A stretch of DNA of 64,000 nt. Source: Burkholderiales bacterium (GTDB lineage: Bacteria > Pseudomonadota > Gammaproteobacteria > Burkholderiales > Burkholderiaceae_C). The position numbers and the translations under genes are program-made. Position 1 is the first letter of the stretch; each line of letters opens with the position of its first letter. The notes below the pieces were generated by a model that saw only the letters and a program-made list of their open reading frames with translations, had not been told where the DNA came from and made no database searches. This document shows, in pieces, positions 25,021 through 33,813 of the stretch. The DNA lies in contig JAIOOS010000012.1 of NCBI GenBank assembly GCA_021414305.1, forward strand, positions 124,001 through 188,000, written 5' to 3'.

Positions 25021-26712
25021 TCATTGCGTCACGGTCAGCGTGGCACCGCCGATCGGCAGCGCGTCGATGCCCAGGCTCTTGGCCGGCGTCGCCGTGTCGG
25101 TCGCTTCCACTGCCGTCAGGTCGAGCCGATACGTGAGCAGCACCGGCGGCGCGGGGGGCGCAGGCGGCAGCGGCGGATCCTCGGCGGCCGGCGGATCGAC
25201 CGGCTCGTCGTTGCCGCCGCCACCGCACGCGCTCAGGCCGGCGAGGACCACGGCCACCGCGGCCAGCACCGGAACGAGACGACGGCGACCCTTCGGCCAG
25301 GCCAGCACGCCGAAGGCAAGAACCAGCGTCGTGCCGCCCCAGACCGCTGCTGCCGACGCGCTGTGCACGTCGCTGCCGATGTCGGCGACGACGAGCAGGT
25401 CGGTCGGCGCGCTGATGGCGACCGGGCTGGCGAAGGCGAGCCGCAACGTGCCGTTGTCGACCACCGGCCGGCCTTGCGCCAGCACGGTCTCGCCCGGATC
25501 GAACTGGCCGTTGCCGTTGGCATCGACGATCACCTTGACCATCATCAGGTCGAGATCGTCCCGGCCGCTGCCCGAGGCGGTGAACGACAGCGCCTGCAGC
25601 ATCGCCGTGCCGTTGCTCGGCGTCGCCTTGAGCTGCAGCATCGGCACGTCGGCCGCGCCCTTGGCGACGCCGGCGTCCGCCGGCGACGAGGCGCCGCGGG
25701 CGACGCCGAGCGCCACCGGCGGCGGCGGCGGCGGCGCGCCGGCCGCCTGCGCAGTCAGGCGAACCTCGCGGTCGAGGTCGGGCGTGAAATCGCACAGGGT
25801 CCGGTCCGGCTGGCCGTAGGCGCAGGGGCCGCCCACCCAGTTGAAGTAGGGCACGTAGCCCGACGGCATCGTGGCGCTCAGGCGCAGCGGCTTGCCGAAC
25901 GCGAACTTGCCCGTGCAGATCGTGAAGGTCGTGCCGTAGCGGCCCTGCGGTCCGCACACGAGCGGGCCGCCGTCGCTGAACACCTTGACGTCGGTGCTGA
26001 CGAGATCGCTCAGGACCTCGATCGTGCACTCGGTGCCGCGATAGACGATCGCCACCGTGGTCCGGCCGCCGGCCGGCAGGTCGAAGCGAACGCCGGGATT
26101 CGCCTGCACCGGCTTGCAGTAGCGCTGCAGGTCGTAGGCGAACACCTTGTAGCTGCCGGCCGGAAAGCGGGTCGCCTTGACCGTCGAGTCGTACCAGTAG
26201 GCGCCGATGTTCCAGTACTTGCTCGGATCCTCGAGGAACTCGAAGCGCACCGGCTGGCTGGCGGTGGTCGTGTCGAGCAGGGGCGCCGAGCCCTCGGAAG
26301 TCGTGGTGACGACGAGCTCTCCCTGGCGAACCCGCAGCGTCACCACCAGGTCGCCGTTCTCGCAGCGCAGTTGCGGCACCGTCGACGGCACGCCCTTGCA
26401 CGACTCGGAAAGCACCTCCTCGCGTTCCAGGTTGATCTCGAGCACGACGACGTTGTTGACCGCGCCGGGGACGGAGCTGCTGCAGTTGTTGCCGAGCGCG
26501 AAGCAGTGCTGGATGCCGACCAGGTTGCCGGCGTTGTCCTTGCCCTCGATCCGGAACAGCGTCGTCGACTGGTTGACGTATTGCGGCTGGGTGTTGCCGT
26601 AGGCCAGCGCGTAGGTCGCACGCGAGTAGGCCTCGGCCTGCGGCGCGGCCAGCAGCGAGGCGGCCGCCAGGCCGAGCAGGGCGAGCCCGCGGCGAAGGAT
26701 GGGATGACTCAT
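25021..26712 (-). CDS. Secreted Cys-rich protein with double-hydrophobic C-terminal tail
   Basis: A 563-residue exported protein: signal peptide MSHPILRRGLALLGLAAASLLAAPQAEA, then a ~300-residue domain with about a dozen Cys (HCFALGNNCSSS, CKGVPS, LRCENGD, RYCKPV, GTECTIEV, GPCAYG, TLCDF), a Pro/Ala linker and a segment VDANGNGQFDPGET that resembles a Ca-binding dockerin/EF-hand-like loop. The end repeats the odd tail seen at 2791-6081: hydrophobic helix, basic GRRR, hydrophobic helix ending LSACGGGG, Pro-rich stretch and a last ~45-residue strand-rich segment. The start at 26712 follows GAGGAG. It has SARP-type promoter site 4 and is followed upstream by regulator 2 in the same direction. 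Function unknown. Confidence 0.75.
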   Translation of the reverse strand: MSHPILRRGLALLGLAAASLLAAPQAEAYSRATYALAYGNTQPQYVNQSTTLFRIEGKDNAGNLVGIQHCFALGNNCSSSVPGAVNNVVVLEINLEREEVLSESCKGVPSTVPQLRCENGDLVVTLRVRQGELVVTTTSEGSAPLLDTTTASQPVRFEFLEDPSKYWNIGAYWYDSTVKATRFPAGSYKVFAYDLQRYCKPVQANPGVRFDLPAGGRTTVAIVYRGTECTIEVLSDLVSTDVKVFSDGGPLVCGPQGRYGTTFTICTGKFAFGKPLRLSATMPSGYVPYFNWVGGPCAYGQPDRTLCDFTPDLDREVRLTAQAAGAPPPPPPVALGVARGASSPADAGVAKGAADVPMLQLKATPSNGTAMLQALSFTASGSGRDDLDLMMVKVIVDANGNGQFDPGETVLAQGRPVVDNGTLRLAFASPVAISAPTDLLVVADIGSDVHSASAAAVWGGTTLVLAFGVLAWPKGRRRLVPVLAAVAVVLAGLSACGGGGNDEPVDPPAAEDPPLPPAPPAPPVLLTYRLDLTAVEATDTATPAKSLGIDALPIGGATLTVTQ

Positions 26713-26773
26713 GGAATGGCTCCTCGTGATGGGTGGGTGGCGCTCGGCGACCCTCTGCGAATCGCGCAGGGCA

Positions 26774-26805
26774 ACGTTATTTCGCCGGCGTTGCACCAGC
26801 GTTGC
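26774..26805 (-). promoter_or_regulatory. SARP-type direct-repeat promoter, site 4 (secreted Cys-rich protein)
   Basis: Minus strand: GCAACG-like repeats at 26805-26800 and 26794-26789, 9 nt, then TAACGT (26779-26774). The 11-bp period and spacing to the -10 are identical to sites 1-3 and 5. A transcript would start near 26767, with a ~55-nt leader. The site lies between the stop of regulator 2 (26839) and the gene it should drive (26712). Confidence 0.72.
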
Positions 26806-26838
26806 CGAGTCGCTCCGGACCGTTGCGGCCCGGGCCGA

Positions 26839-29800
26839 TCAGGAAAGGGGGTAGCGGGCGAGGAAGGCCTCGCGCCGGTCGGCGTGAGCGCCGAGCGACG
26901 CGACGAGGCGGGCGAGCTCGGCGCGCACGCCGGCGCGCTCGCTTGCCGCTTCGGCGGCGAAGCCCGCGGCTTCGAGCGTGCCGACGAGCGCGATGCGAAG
27001 GTCGAGCACGAAGCTGACCGGCGCGCGGCCTTCGGCGAGGAGAGCCCGCGCCTGGACGATCGCCGCCTCCGCCTCGTCGGCCTCCGACTCCGGGGCGCCT
27101 TCTGCGCTTGCCGGCCTGCCGCCCGAGGCGGCGAGGCGCAAGTGCAGCGCGGCGGCGGTCATCGCCAGCTCGCGATTGGAGAGCTCGCCGACCCGCCCGA
27201 ATTCACGCCAGGCATCGTTCAGCCGGCTCTCGCGACGCGCCAGCTCGGCGCGGTGCAGCATGAGCTGTGCCCGCGCCTCGATGGCGACATCGGGCGGCTC
27301 GTCGGGCCAGCCGTCCAGCACCTTGCGGGCGGCGTCGATGTCGCCCGAGATGAGGTACGCCGCGGCCCGCACCACCGACAGCCGCAGCCGATGGTTCGCA
27401 CCCGCGCCCGACGCCGGCGGAATCGCGTCGAACATCGCGTGCAGGGCGGCGGTGTCGCCAACGCAGAGATAGACATCGGCCAGCTGGTCGGCGATCAGGC
27501 TGCTCGTGAGGAACTCGGTGCTGCCGTCCGCCTCGGCGCGGACCATCGCGGCGCGATCGAGCGCCTTGCCGAGCTCCCCTCGCAGCAGGTGGGTGTAGAC
27601 GAAGGCGAAAAGGAAGGCGTGGCGCAACATCGCGCGGGCAAAGCGCGGCGAGAGGTTCCAGCCCGCCTCGGCGAGCGCCAGCACCTCGTCGTCGTCGCCG
27701 GCGTCGCCGGCGATCTTGATCAGGTTGAGGATCGTCACGCGCTCGCTGGTCACGTCGCGCTCGGCCGCCGCGACTCGCCGTGCCGCCTCGAGATGCAGGC
27801 GTGCACGTCCCCGGTCGGTGTTGAGGTTGACCAGCATGACGCCGAGCATCCGCTCCGCCTTGCCGATGCCCGACGCGTCGCCGAGGCGGACGCAGATCTC
27901 GCGCATCGCCTGCGCGTGGGCGATGCCTTCGTGCAGGTCGCCGCCGAGAAGGGCGACGATGCCGACGGCCTCGTGCGCATCACCGCGCAGGTCGTCGACG
28001 AGAGGCGGCGCGGCGGCGCCGGACGCGTCGGCCGCGCCGTCGAGCAGGGACAGCACCGCGAGCGCCGCGCCACGCGCTTCGCCGTGCCGGCCCTGCTGCC
28101 GCCACGCCTCGCAGCGCGAGAGCTCGATGCGGGCGCGCGTCGTCGCCAGCAGGCCGGGCCGGCTGGCCAGCTCGTCGAGGCGGCTCGACGCCTCGTCGAT
28201 GCGATGCACGCCCACCTCGATGTCGGCGAGGGCCGCGGCCACCAGTGCCGCCGTGTCGGGGTCGGCCTGCTGCTCGGCGAGAGCGAGCGCGGCCCTCGCC
28301 GCCGCCAAGGCTGGGTCGACCTCGTTGCGCCGGTAGTGCAGCCTGGACAAGGCGCGTTGCGCCGGCAGCGCCTCGGCGTCGGTGATGCCCGCCGCGAGCG
28401 CGCGCCGGTAGAGCGCGATGGCGTCCACGTCGGCCCAGCGCTCGGCGGCGCGCTCGGCGGCGCGCAGCCACCACGTCACCGCGCGGCCTGGCTTGCCGGC
28501 CTCGAACCAGTGCTCGCCGACGATTGCCGGCTCGGCCTCGGCCCGCTCGGCGGCGGCCGCCAGCCGGGCGTGCAGCAGCCGGCGCCGCTCCAGCGAGAGG
28601 CGCGAGGCGAGCGCCTGGCGCACCAGGTCGTGGGCGAAGCGGACGCCGCCGCCGGTCGCGACCACGAGCTGCATCGCCTCCGCCCGCTCCAGCACCTCGG
28701 CGACCTCGAGAGGCGAGAGCGCGGTCGCACCCGACAACGTGTCGATCTCGAAAGGCTCGCCGGCCAGGCTGGCGGCCTCGAGCACGCGCCGCGTGCCGTC
28801 GCCGCCGCGGTCGACGCGCGCCGCGGTGGCCTCGAACACCGAGGTCGGCAGCGGCAGCTCGGCGTAGTCGTTGGTGCGCTCGTCGAGCGGCGTGCGCCAG
28901 ACGCCGTTCTCGCTTCGGCCCAGCCAGCCGGTGGCGACGAGGTGGCGCAGCGTTTCGTGGACGAAGAACGCGTTGCCCGCGGTTGCGCCGTGCAGGCGCG
29001 CGGCGAAGCGGCTGGGGGCGGCGGCGCCCGAGAGCCGGCGCACCAGGTCGAGCACGTCGGCCGGGCCCAGCGGCGCGATCGCGACGCGCTGCGCCGTGCC
29101 GGCGGCCACGAGGCTGGCGACGAGCGCATCGATCGCCGCGGCGCCTTCGCCTTCACGCAGCGTCACGACCAGTCGGGGTACGGCACGCCCCTCGGCCGCC
29201 TCGTCGCGCAGGCGCCCGGCGATGTGGCCGAAGAGCGCCGCGCTGGCCGCGTCGGCAAGGTGCAGGTCGTCGAGCACGAGCGCGCCGAAGTTGTCGGCGG
29301 CGAGCGCGGCGACGGCACGCGCCATCGCATCGAGGAAGCGCAGGCTCTGCATCTCGTCGGCGAGCGGCGGCGGCGCCGGGCCGATCTCGGGCAGCAGCCG
29401 GGCGAGCTCGCTCAGCACCCACGCCTCCTCGGGCGGACCGCCGGCGGCGACGAGCGCGCGCAGCATCCGGCTGGCCGAGCGATACGCGACGCCTTCGTCG
29501 CCGGCGCGGCAGGCGACGAGCAGCGGCGGCGTGCGCGCGGCCACGAAGTCGGCGGCAAGCCGCGACTTGCCGACGCCGCCCGGACCGACCACGACCACGA
29601 CCACGCCGGCGCGCCACGCCGCCTCGAGGCTCTCGATCTCGTCGGCGCGGCCGACGAAGGGAAGCTCGTGCGGCAGCATGCCCGCGCTGTCGGCCACCGG
29701 GCCGGCGGGAGCGCGCGCCATGGGAGTCGCTTCGTCGCGATGCGCTCCCGGGACGCCGACCGGGCCCGAGGAGCGCAGGCTGCGGGCCAGGGCTTCGGTC

Positions 29801-30459
29801 TCGGCCAGGGGGGCGATGCCGAGCTCGTCTTCGAGCACCTGGCAGCAACGCTCGTACTGGGCCAGCGCCTGCTCGCGCTCGCCGAGGGCGGCGAGGAGGC
29901 GCATCGCCTCGCGGTGCAGCCGCTCCTGCAGCGGATCGTCGGCGAGCGCGGCCTGCAGCGACTCGAGCGCGGCGTGGCGATCGCCCGCCGCCTCCGCCGC
30001 TGCGGCCACGCGCTCGAGCGCCTGGCGCCGCGCCGCGACGAGGCGCGAGCGCTGCGCCTCGGCCCAGTCGGAGAACCAGGGCTCGGTGGCCGAGACGATG
30101 TCCTGCGCGAACGGCCCGCGCCAGAGGGCGAGCGCGGCGCGGGCATCGCCGTCGGCGACGCCGCGCAGGAAGGCGTCGACGTCGATCCGCACCGTGTCGG
30201 CGAGGACGATCCGCTCATCGTCGGCGGCGATCGCCTCGCGCAGCCCGGCGTCGCGCAGCCGCGCGAGCTCGCGGCGCAGGTTGCGGCGCGCGCTGGCGAC
30301 GTCGAGCCCCGGCCACATCCGCTCGGCCAGCTCGTCGCGGCGGGCCTTGCGCTCGACCGCGAGAAAGGCGAGCAGCGTCATCGCCTTGCGGATCGGCGGG
30401 CGCAGCGCCTGGCCATCGCAGACGATCGCCGAGGGCCCGAGCAGCGAGATCTCGATCAT
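26839..30459 (-). CDS. AfsR/SARP-like regulator 2 (wHTH-BTAD-AAA ATPase-helical repeats)
   Basis: A 1,206-residue paralogue of regulators 1 and 3, the most divergent of the three. N-terminus [64 protein letters not shown] ending QYERCCQVLEDELGIAP; FVGRADEIESL; Walker A GPGGVGKS (~residues 291-298); Walker B-like LVLDDLHLAD; C-terminal helical repeats to the end. It should bind direct repeats and activate transcription in an ATP-dependent way, by analogy to AfsR. Flanks are the secreted Cys-rich gene downstream and the Ig-lipoprotein gene 93 bp upstream, both on the same strand. TGCATCATCG lies 5 nt before ATG. Confidence 0.87.
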   Translation of the reverse strand: MIEISLLGPSAIVCDGQALRPPIRKAMTLLAFLAVERKARRDELAERMWPGLDVASARRNLRRELARLRDAGLREAIAADDERIVLADTVRIDVDAFLRGVADGDARAALALWRGPFAQDIVSATEPWFSDWAEAQRSRLVAARRQALERVAAAAEAAGDRHAALESLQAALADDPLQERLHREAMRLLAALGEREQALAQYERCCQVLEDELGIAPLAETEALARSLRSSGPVGVPGAHRDEATPMARAPAGPVADSAGMLPHELPFVGRADEIESLEAAWRAGVVVVVVGPGGVGKSRLAADFVAARTPPLLVACRAGDEGVAYRSASRMLRALVAAGGPPEEAWVLSELARLLPEIGPAPPPLADEMQSLRFLDAMARAVAALAADNFGALVLDDLHLADAASAALFGHIAGRLRDEAAEGRAVPRLVVTLREGEGAAAIDALVASLVAAGTAQRVAIAPLGPADVLDLVRRLSGAAAPSRFAARLHGATAGNAFFVHETLRHLVATGWLGRSENGVWRTPLDERTNDYAELPLPTSVFEATAARVDRGGDGTRRVLEAASLAGEPFEIDTLSGATALSPLEVAEVLERAEAMQLVVATGGGVRFAHDLVRQALASRLSLERRRLLHARLAAAAERAEAEPAIVGEHWFEAGKPGRAVTWWLRAAERAAERWADVDAIALYRRALAAGITDAEALPAQRALSRLHYRRNEVDPALAAARAALALAEQQADPDTAALVAAALADIEVGVHRIDEASSRLDELASRPGLLATTRARIELSRCEAWRQQGRHGEARGAALAVLSLLDGAADASGAAAPPLVDDLRGDAHEAVGIVALLGGDLHEGIAHAQAMREICVRLGDASGIGKAERMLGVMLVNLNTDRGRARLHLEAARRVAAAERDVTSERVTILNLIKIAGDAGDDDEVLALAEAGWNLSPRFARAMLRHAFLFAFVYTHLLRGELGKALDRAAMVRAEADGSTEFLTSSLIADQLADVYLCVGDTAALHAMFDAIPPASGAGANHRLRLSVVRAAAYLISGDIDAARKVLDGWPDEPPDVAIEARAQLMLHRAELARRESRLNDAWREFGRVGELSNRELAMTAAALHLRLAASGGRPASAEGAPESEADEAEAAIVQARALLAEGRAPVSFVLDLRIALVGTLEAAGFAAEAASERAGVRAELARLVASLGAHADRREAFLARYPLS

Positions 30460-30464
30460 GAGGG

Positions 30465-30474
30465 CGATGATGCA
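30465..30474 (-). promoter_or_regulatory. TGCATCATCG element at regulator 2
   Basis: Minus-strand TGCATCATCG, ending 5 nt before the ATG at 30459. It matches nine of ten bases of the element in front of regulators 1 and 3. No GCAACG repeat is found in front of this gene. Confidence 0.45.
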
Positions 30475-30552
30475 CGGCCTGCCCGCTCCCGGGTGCTGCC
30501 TGGGATCGAGGACTTCCCTCCCCGCTCGATGCGGCCTTGCGAGCCTGCGCGC

Positions 30553-33102
30553 TCATTGGTACCTGGCGCCCCAGACGCGGAAGACTCCGCTGTTGCCGGC
30601 GACGGCGGCGTTCTGCAGCCAGACGGCCACCGCGTTGCCGTTGGCGTCGATGGCGATCCGCCCCAGCACGGCCTGCGCCGAGCTGCCGCCGGCGGAGCTG
30701 ACGGCCGTCCAGCCGCCGGCGACGGTGTAGCGACCGAACTGGACGATGTTGTTCGTGCCGTCGGTCGTGCCCCATACCGCCAGCGCACCGCCGTCGGCGT
30801 CGAAGACGAAGCGCGCGGAGTTGACGCTGCCCACCGGGCTCGAAGCGACGAGCGCGGCAACGCCCCAGCCTGTGCCGGCGGTGTAGCGGTTGAAGCGGAC
30901 CGTGTCGCGATTCGTCGTGGTATCGCGCTGCGTCCATGTCGCCATCGCCTTGCCGCTGGCATCGAAGGCGACCTGCGCATCGCTCGCACCGCCATCGCCC
31001 GTTTCGATGCGTTGCGGCGTGCCCCAGCCGGTGCCGACGACGTAGCGGTTCGCCCAGATGTCGTCGCGCGTGCCGTCCGATTGAGCCCAGACCGCCAGCG
31101 CGTTTCCCGCGGCATCGACGGCGACCTGGGGAAACCGCGCCCGGCCGGCGTTGTCGGTCTCGATCAGCTCGGCCGTGCCCCAGCCGACGCCGGGCGTGTA
31201 GCGATTGGCCCAGATGTTGTCGCGCGTGCCGTCCGACTGCTGCCAGACCACGATCGCCCGGCCGCTCGGGTCGAAGGCGATGCTCGGCGGCGAAGCGAAC
31301 CAGGCGACGTCGCCGGCCTCGTCGGTCTCGATCAGCTCGGCCGTGCCCCAGCCGGCGCCGACGGTGTAGCGGTTGGCCCAGAGGCTGTAGCGCACGCCGT
31401 TCGACTGCGCCCAGACCGCCAGTCCGTTGCCGTTGCGGTCGACCGCGACGTTCGGCGAGTAGGCGCTGCCGGCGTTGCCGGTCTCGATCAGCTCGGGCGT
31501 GCCCCAGCCCGCGCCCGCGGTGTAGCGGTTGGCCCAGATGCTGTTGAAGCTGCCGGAGCCGCTGCTCTGGTACCAGACGACCAGCGCGTTGCCGGCCGCA
31601 TCGGCGGCGACGAAGGGCTGGGAGTTGCTGGTGCTCGAGAGGTCGTTGCTCTCGATCACCTGGGCGGTGCCCCAGCCGGCGCCGACCGTGAAGCGGTTGG
31701 ACCAGATGTCCACCCGGCTCAGGCTGCTGCTGAACTCCTGCCCCCACACCACCAGCGCGTTGCCGCTGCCGTCCATGGCGAGCTCGGCCGTGGTGTTCGT
31801 GTCGTCGCCGTCCGTGCGCAGCAGCTGCGGCGTCCCCCAGGACTTCGCCGTCGTCGCCGACAGCACCGTCAGGGTTGCGGCATTGCTCGTCGCAGAAGCG
31901 ACGGCATTGGTGACGACGACCCGGAACTGCGCCCCGTTGTCGGCGGCGCGAACGGTCGCGGGCGTGGTGTAGGCGGCGGCGGTGGCGCCGGTGATGTTGT
32001 TCCAGGTGCCGCCGACCAGGCGCTGCCACTGGTAGGCGAGCGGCCCGCTGCCGCTGGCGCTCGCGCTGAAGGTGGCCGCGGCCGGCTCGGTCACCGTCTG
32101 GTTCGCCGGCTGGGTGGCGATGCCCGGCGCCGTCGCGGCCGCGTTGACGGTGAGCAGCGCCGACCCGGAGGCGACGACCGGCCCGACGCCGTTGCTGGCG
32201 AGCGCGCGGTAGCGGTGGCCGCTCATCGCCGTGGTGGTGGCGGGCGTCGTGTAGGTGGTGGCGGTGGCGCCGGCGACGTCGCTCCAGGTCGTGCCCGCAT
32301 CGGTACTGAGCTGCCACTGCAGGGTCGGCGCCGGCGTGCCGGAGACGACGACGGTGAAGCTCGCGGTGGCCGGCGCCACGACCGTGGCATTTGCCGGCGA
32401 GGTGACGAAGACCGGGGCGAGCGACGCCGCGCCGACGCCGAGCGTCGCGGCGTTGCTGGTGACCGAGCCCACGGCATTGGAGATCACGACCCGGAACTGG
32501 GCGCCGTCGTCGGCCACGCGCGCGGTGGCCGGCGTGACATGGCTGGCCGCTGTGGCGCCGGCGACGTTCGTCCAGGTGCCGCCGCCCAGGCGCTGCCATT
32601 GGTAGGCGAGCGGCCCGGTGCCGCTGGCGGTGACGTTGAACGTTGCCGTGGCCGGCTCGATCACCGACTGGTCGGCCGGCTGCGCGACGATCGCCGGCGC
32701 CACCGCCAGCGGCGTCACCGTGAGGACGGCCGGGTTGCTGATCAGCGTCGCGCCGGCGACCGTGACGACGGCCCGGTACTGGGTGCCGCTTTCCGCCAGG
32801 GTCGCGCCGGCGACCACCAGCGTGGCCCCGGTGGCACCGGCGATCTCGTTCCAGGCGCCGCCGCCGGCCGACCGCTGCCACTGGAACGCGGTCGCCGTGC
32901 CGCCGGCCACGTCGACCGCGAAGGTCGCATCGCCCCCGATCGGCGTCGACTGGTCGGTCGGATGCGTCAGCGAGGGACCGGTCGGCGGCGGCAGGTCGGC
33001 GTTCGAGCCGCCGCAGGCGGCGAGCAAGGCGATCAGCAGGCCACCCAGCGAAACGCGCAGCAGCGCGAGCCAGGATCCGGGACGAAGGGCGATGGTGGTC
33101 AT
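30553..33102 (-). CDS. Lipoprotein with four Ig-like domains and eight propeller-like repeats
   Basis: An 849-residue lipoprotein: lipobox LIALLAAC with Cys30; the start at 33102 is chosen because it sets the signal peptide correctly. Four Ig-like domains follow (THPTDQSTPIGGDATF, VAQPADQSVIEPATATF, VTSPANATVVAPATASF, ATQPANQTVTEPAAATF), then eight ~50-residue units of the form WANRYT.G.GWGTAELIET....P.VAVDA.GNALAVWAQ, which would make an eight-bladed propeller. It lies 34 bp after the beta-barrel gene at 33137, in the same operon. The pair mirrors 11153-14417 but uses a different propeller type. Probably surface exposed; the ligand is unknown. Confidence 0.85.
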   Translation of the reverse strand: MTTIALRPGSWLALLRVSLGGLLIALLAACGGSNADLPPPTGPSLTHPTDQSTPIGGDATFAVDVAGGTATAFQWQRSAGGGAWNEIAGATGATLVVAGATLAESGTQYRAVVTVAGATLISNPAVLTVTPLAVAPAIVAQPADQSVIEPATATFNVTASGTGPLAYQWQRLGGGTWTNVAGATAASHVTPATARVADDGAQFRVVISNAVGSVTSNAATLGVGAASLAPVFVTSPANATVVAPATASFTVVVSGTPAPTLQWQLSTDAGTTWSDVAGATATTYTTPATTTAMSGHRYRALASNGVGPVVASGSALLTVNAAATAPGIATQPANQTVTEPAAATFSASASGSGPLAYQWQRLVGGTWNNITGATAAAYTTPATVRAADNGAQFRVVVTNAVASATSNAATLTVLSATTAKSWGTPQLLRTDGDDTNTTAELAMDGSGNALVVWGQEFSSSLSRVDIWSNRFTVGAGWGTAQVIESNDLSSTSNSQPFVAADAAGNALVVWYQSSGSGSFNSIWANRYTAGAGWGTPELIETGNAGSAYSPNVAVDRNGNGLAVWAQSNGVRYSLWANRYTVGAGWGTAELIETDEAGDVAWFASPPSIAFDPSGRAIVVWQQSDGTRDNIWANRYTPGVGWGTAELIETDNAGRARFPQVAVDAAGNALAVWAQSDGTRDDIWANRYVVGTGWGTPQRIETGDGGASDAQVAFDASGKAMATWTQRDTTTNRDTVRFNRYTAGTGWGVAALVASSPVGSVNSARFVFDADGGALAVWGTTDGTNNIVQFGRYTVAGGWTAVSSAGGSSAQAVLGRIAIDANGNAVAVWLQNAAVAGNSGVFRVWGARYQ
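30590..31840 (-). repeat. Eight tandem ~150-bp coding repeats (WGT..LIET units)
   Basis: Within the lipoprotein gene, units encoding NRYTxGxGWGTxxLIETxxxG...AVDAxGNAxAVWxQ recur about every 130-160 bp. DNA similarity is high for the central four units (31140-31700), where the stretch for GWGTAELIET is nearly unchanged, so recent duplication or homogenisation is likely. Confidence 0.75.
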
Positions 33103-33136
33103 GGTCGTGTCTCTGATGAAGCGTGAGGGGGCGCGC

Positions 33137-33730
33137 TCAGAAGCGGGCGACGAGGCCGAGGCCGAACGTCGCCAGGTTGCCGTCCTGGCCGGCGACCTTG
33201 CCGCGCGTGAGCTGGGCGTCGACGCGAAGCGCCAGGCGCGCATCGAGCGGGTACTCGAGGGCCACGCCGGCGAGCGGCTGCACGGTGGTCTTGCCGGCGT
33301 TCGGGCCGCCGCCTGCGCGCGCCTTGAAGTCGCCGTCGACCGCCGCCAGGCCGGCGCGCAGCTCGAGCTGCGCGTCGCCGACCGGCATGCGCCAGGTGGC
33401 GGCGGCGCCGAACACGTTGAAACCGAGATCGCCGCCGTAGTCGACGCCCGACGCGGTGCGGTCCGAGCCGCTGTAGCGGCGGGTGCCGGTCCACGACAGT
33501 CGCGCGCCCCATTGCCGGTCGAAGGCGCGGGCCACCGACAGGCCGTAGGCGTAGCCGCTCCGGTCGCAGGGCAGCGCGTCGACCTCGCAGACGACCCGCA
33601 GGCGCGCCGCGCCGCCTTCGATGCCGACCGACCAGGGGCCCGGGATGGCGGTCTGCGCGTGCGCGCCCGATGTCAGGGCGATGCCGGCGAACGCGAGAAG
33701 CCGCAGCGCGGGCGCAAAGGTGAATCCCAT
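33137..33730 (-). CDS. Outer-membrane beta-barrel protein, paralogue of 13788-14417
   Basis: A 197-residue protein: signal peptide ending GAHA, mature N-terminus with VGIEGGAARLRVVC...LPCDRSGYAYG, then amphipathic strands (WGARLSWTGTRRYSG, AQLELRAGLAAV, VQPLAGVALEYPLD) and the C-terminal Phe (FGLGLVARF) typical of outer-membrane proteins. It shares the C-x(4,5)-PCDRS motif and the late K(T/S)T(V/A)QPLAG(V/L) strand with the barrel at 13788. The start at 33730 has GGAGAG 6 nt upstream. First gene of the operon with the Ig lipoprotein, and divergent from regulator 3, with SARP-type site 5 between them. Confidence 0.8.
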   Translation of the reverse strand: MGFTFAPALRLLAFAGIALTSGAHAQTAIPGPWSVGIEGGAARLRVVCEVDALPCDRSGYAYGLSVARAFDRQWGARLSWTGTRRYSGSDRTASGVDYGGDLGFNVFGAAATWRMPVGDAQLELRAGLAAVDGDFKARAGGGPNAGKTTVQPLAGVALEYPLDARLALRVDAQLTRGKVAGQDGNLATFGLGLVARF

Positions 33731-33770
33731 GAAGCTCTCCGATGTGAAGTCGAACCCGACGACCGGAGGA

Positions 33771-33802
33771 ATGCTGCGCAGACCCCGTTGCGGGGCCGTT
33801 GC
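33771..33802 (-). promoter_or_regulatory. SARP-type direct-repeat promoter, site 5 (second barrel/lipoprotein operon)
   Basis: Minus strand: GCAACG (33802-33797), 5 nt, GCAACG (33791-33786), 9 nt, CAGCAT (33776-33771). Regulator 3 starts 27 bp away in the other direction, so a protein bound here could control both. Confidence 0.75.
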
Positions 33803-33813
33803 ATGGCGCGGCT

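Noticed and set aside
26822..26826. Third GTTGC close to SARP-type site 4
   Set aside because: It is 21 bp from the neighbouring repeat, not 11 or 22, so I did not count it as part of the operator.
25006..33126. A 2,706-codon open frame on the plus strand
   Set aside because: It is antisense to regulator 2, the Ig lipoprotein and the secreted Cys-rich gene, has a very Arg/Ala/Gly-rich composition, and no domain pattern. Long antisense frames are expected at ~70% G+C.
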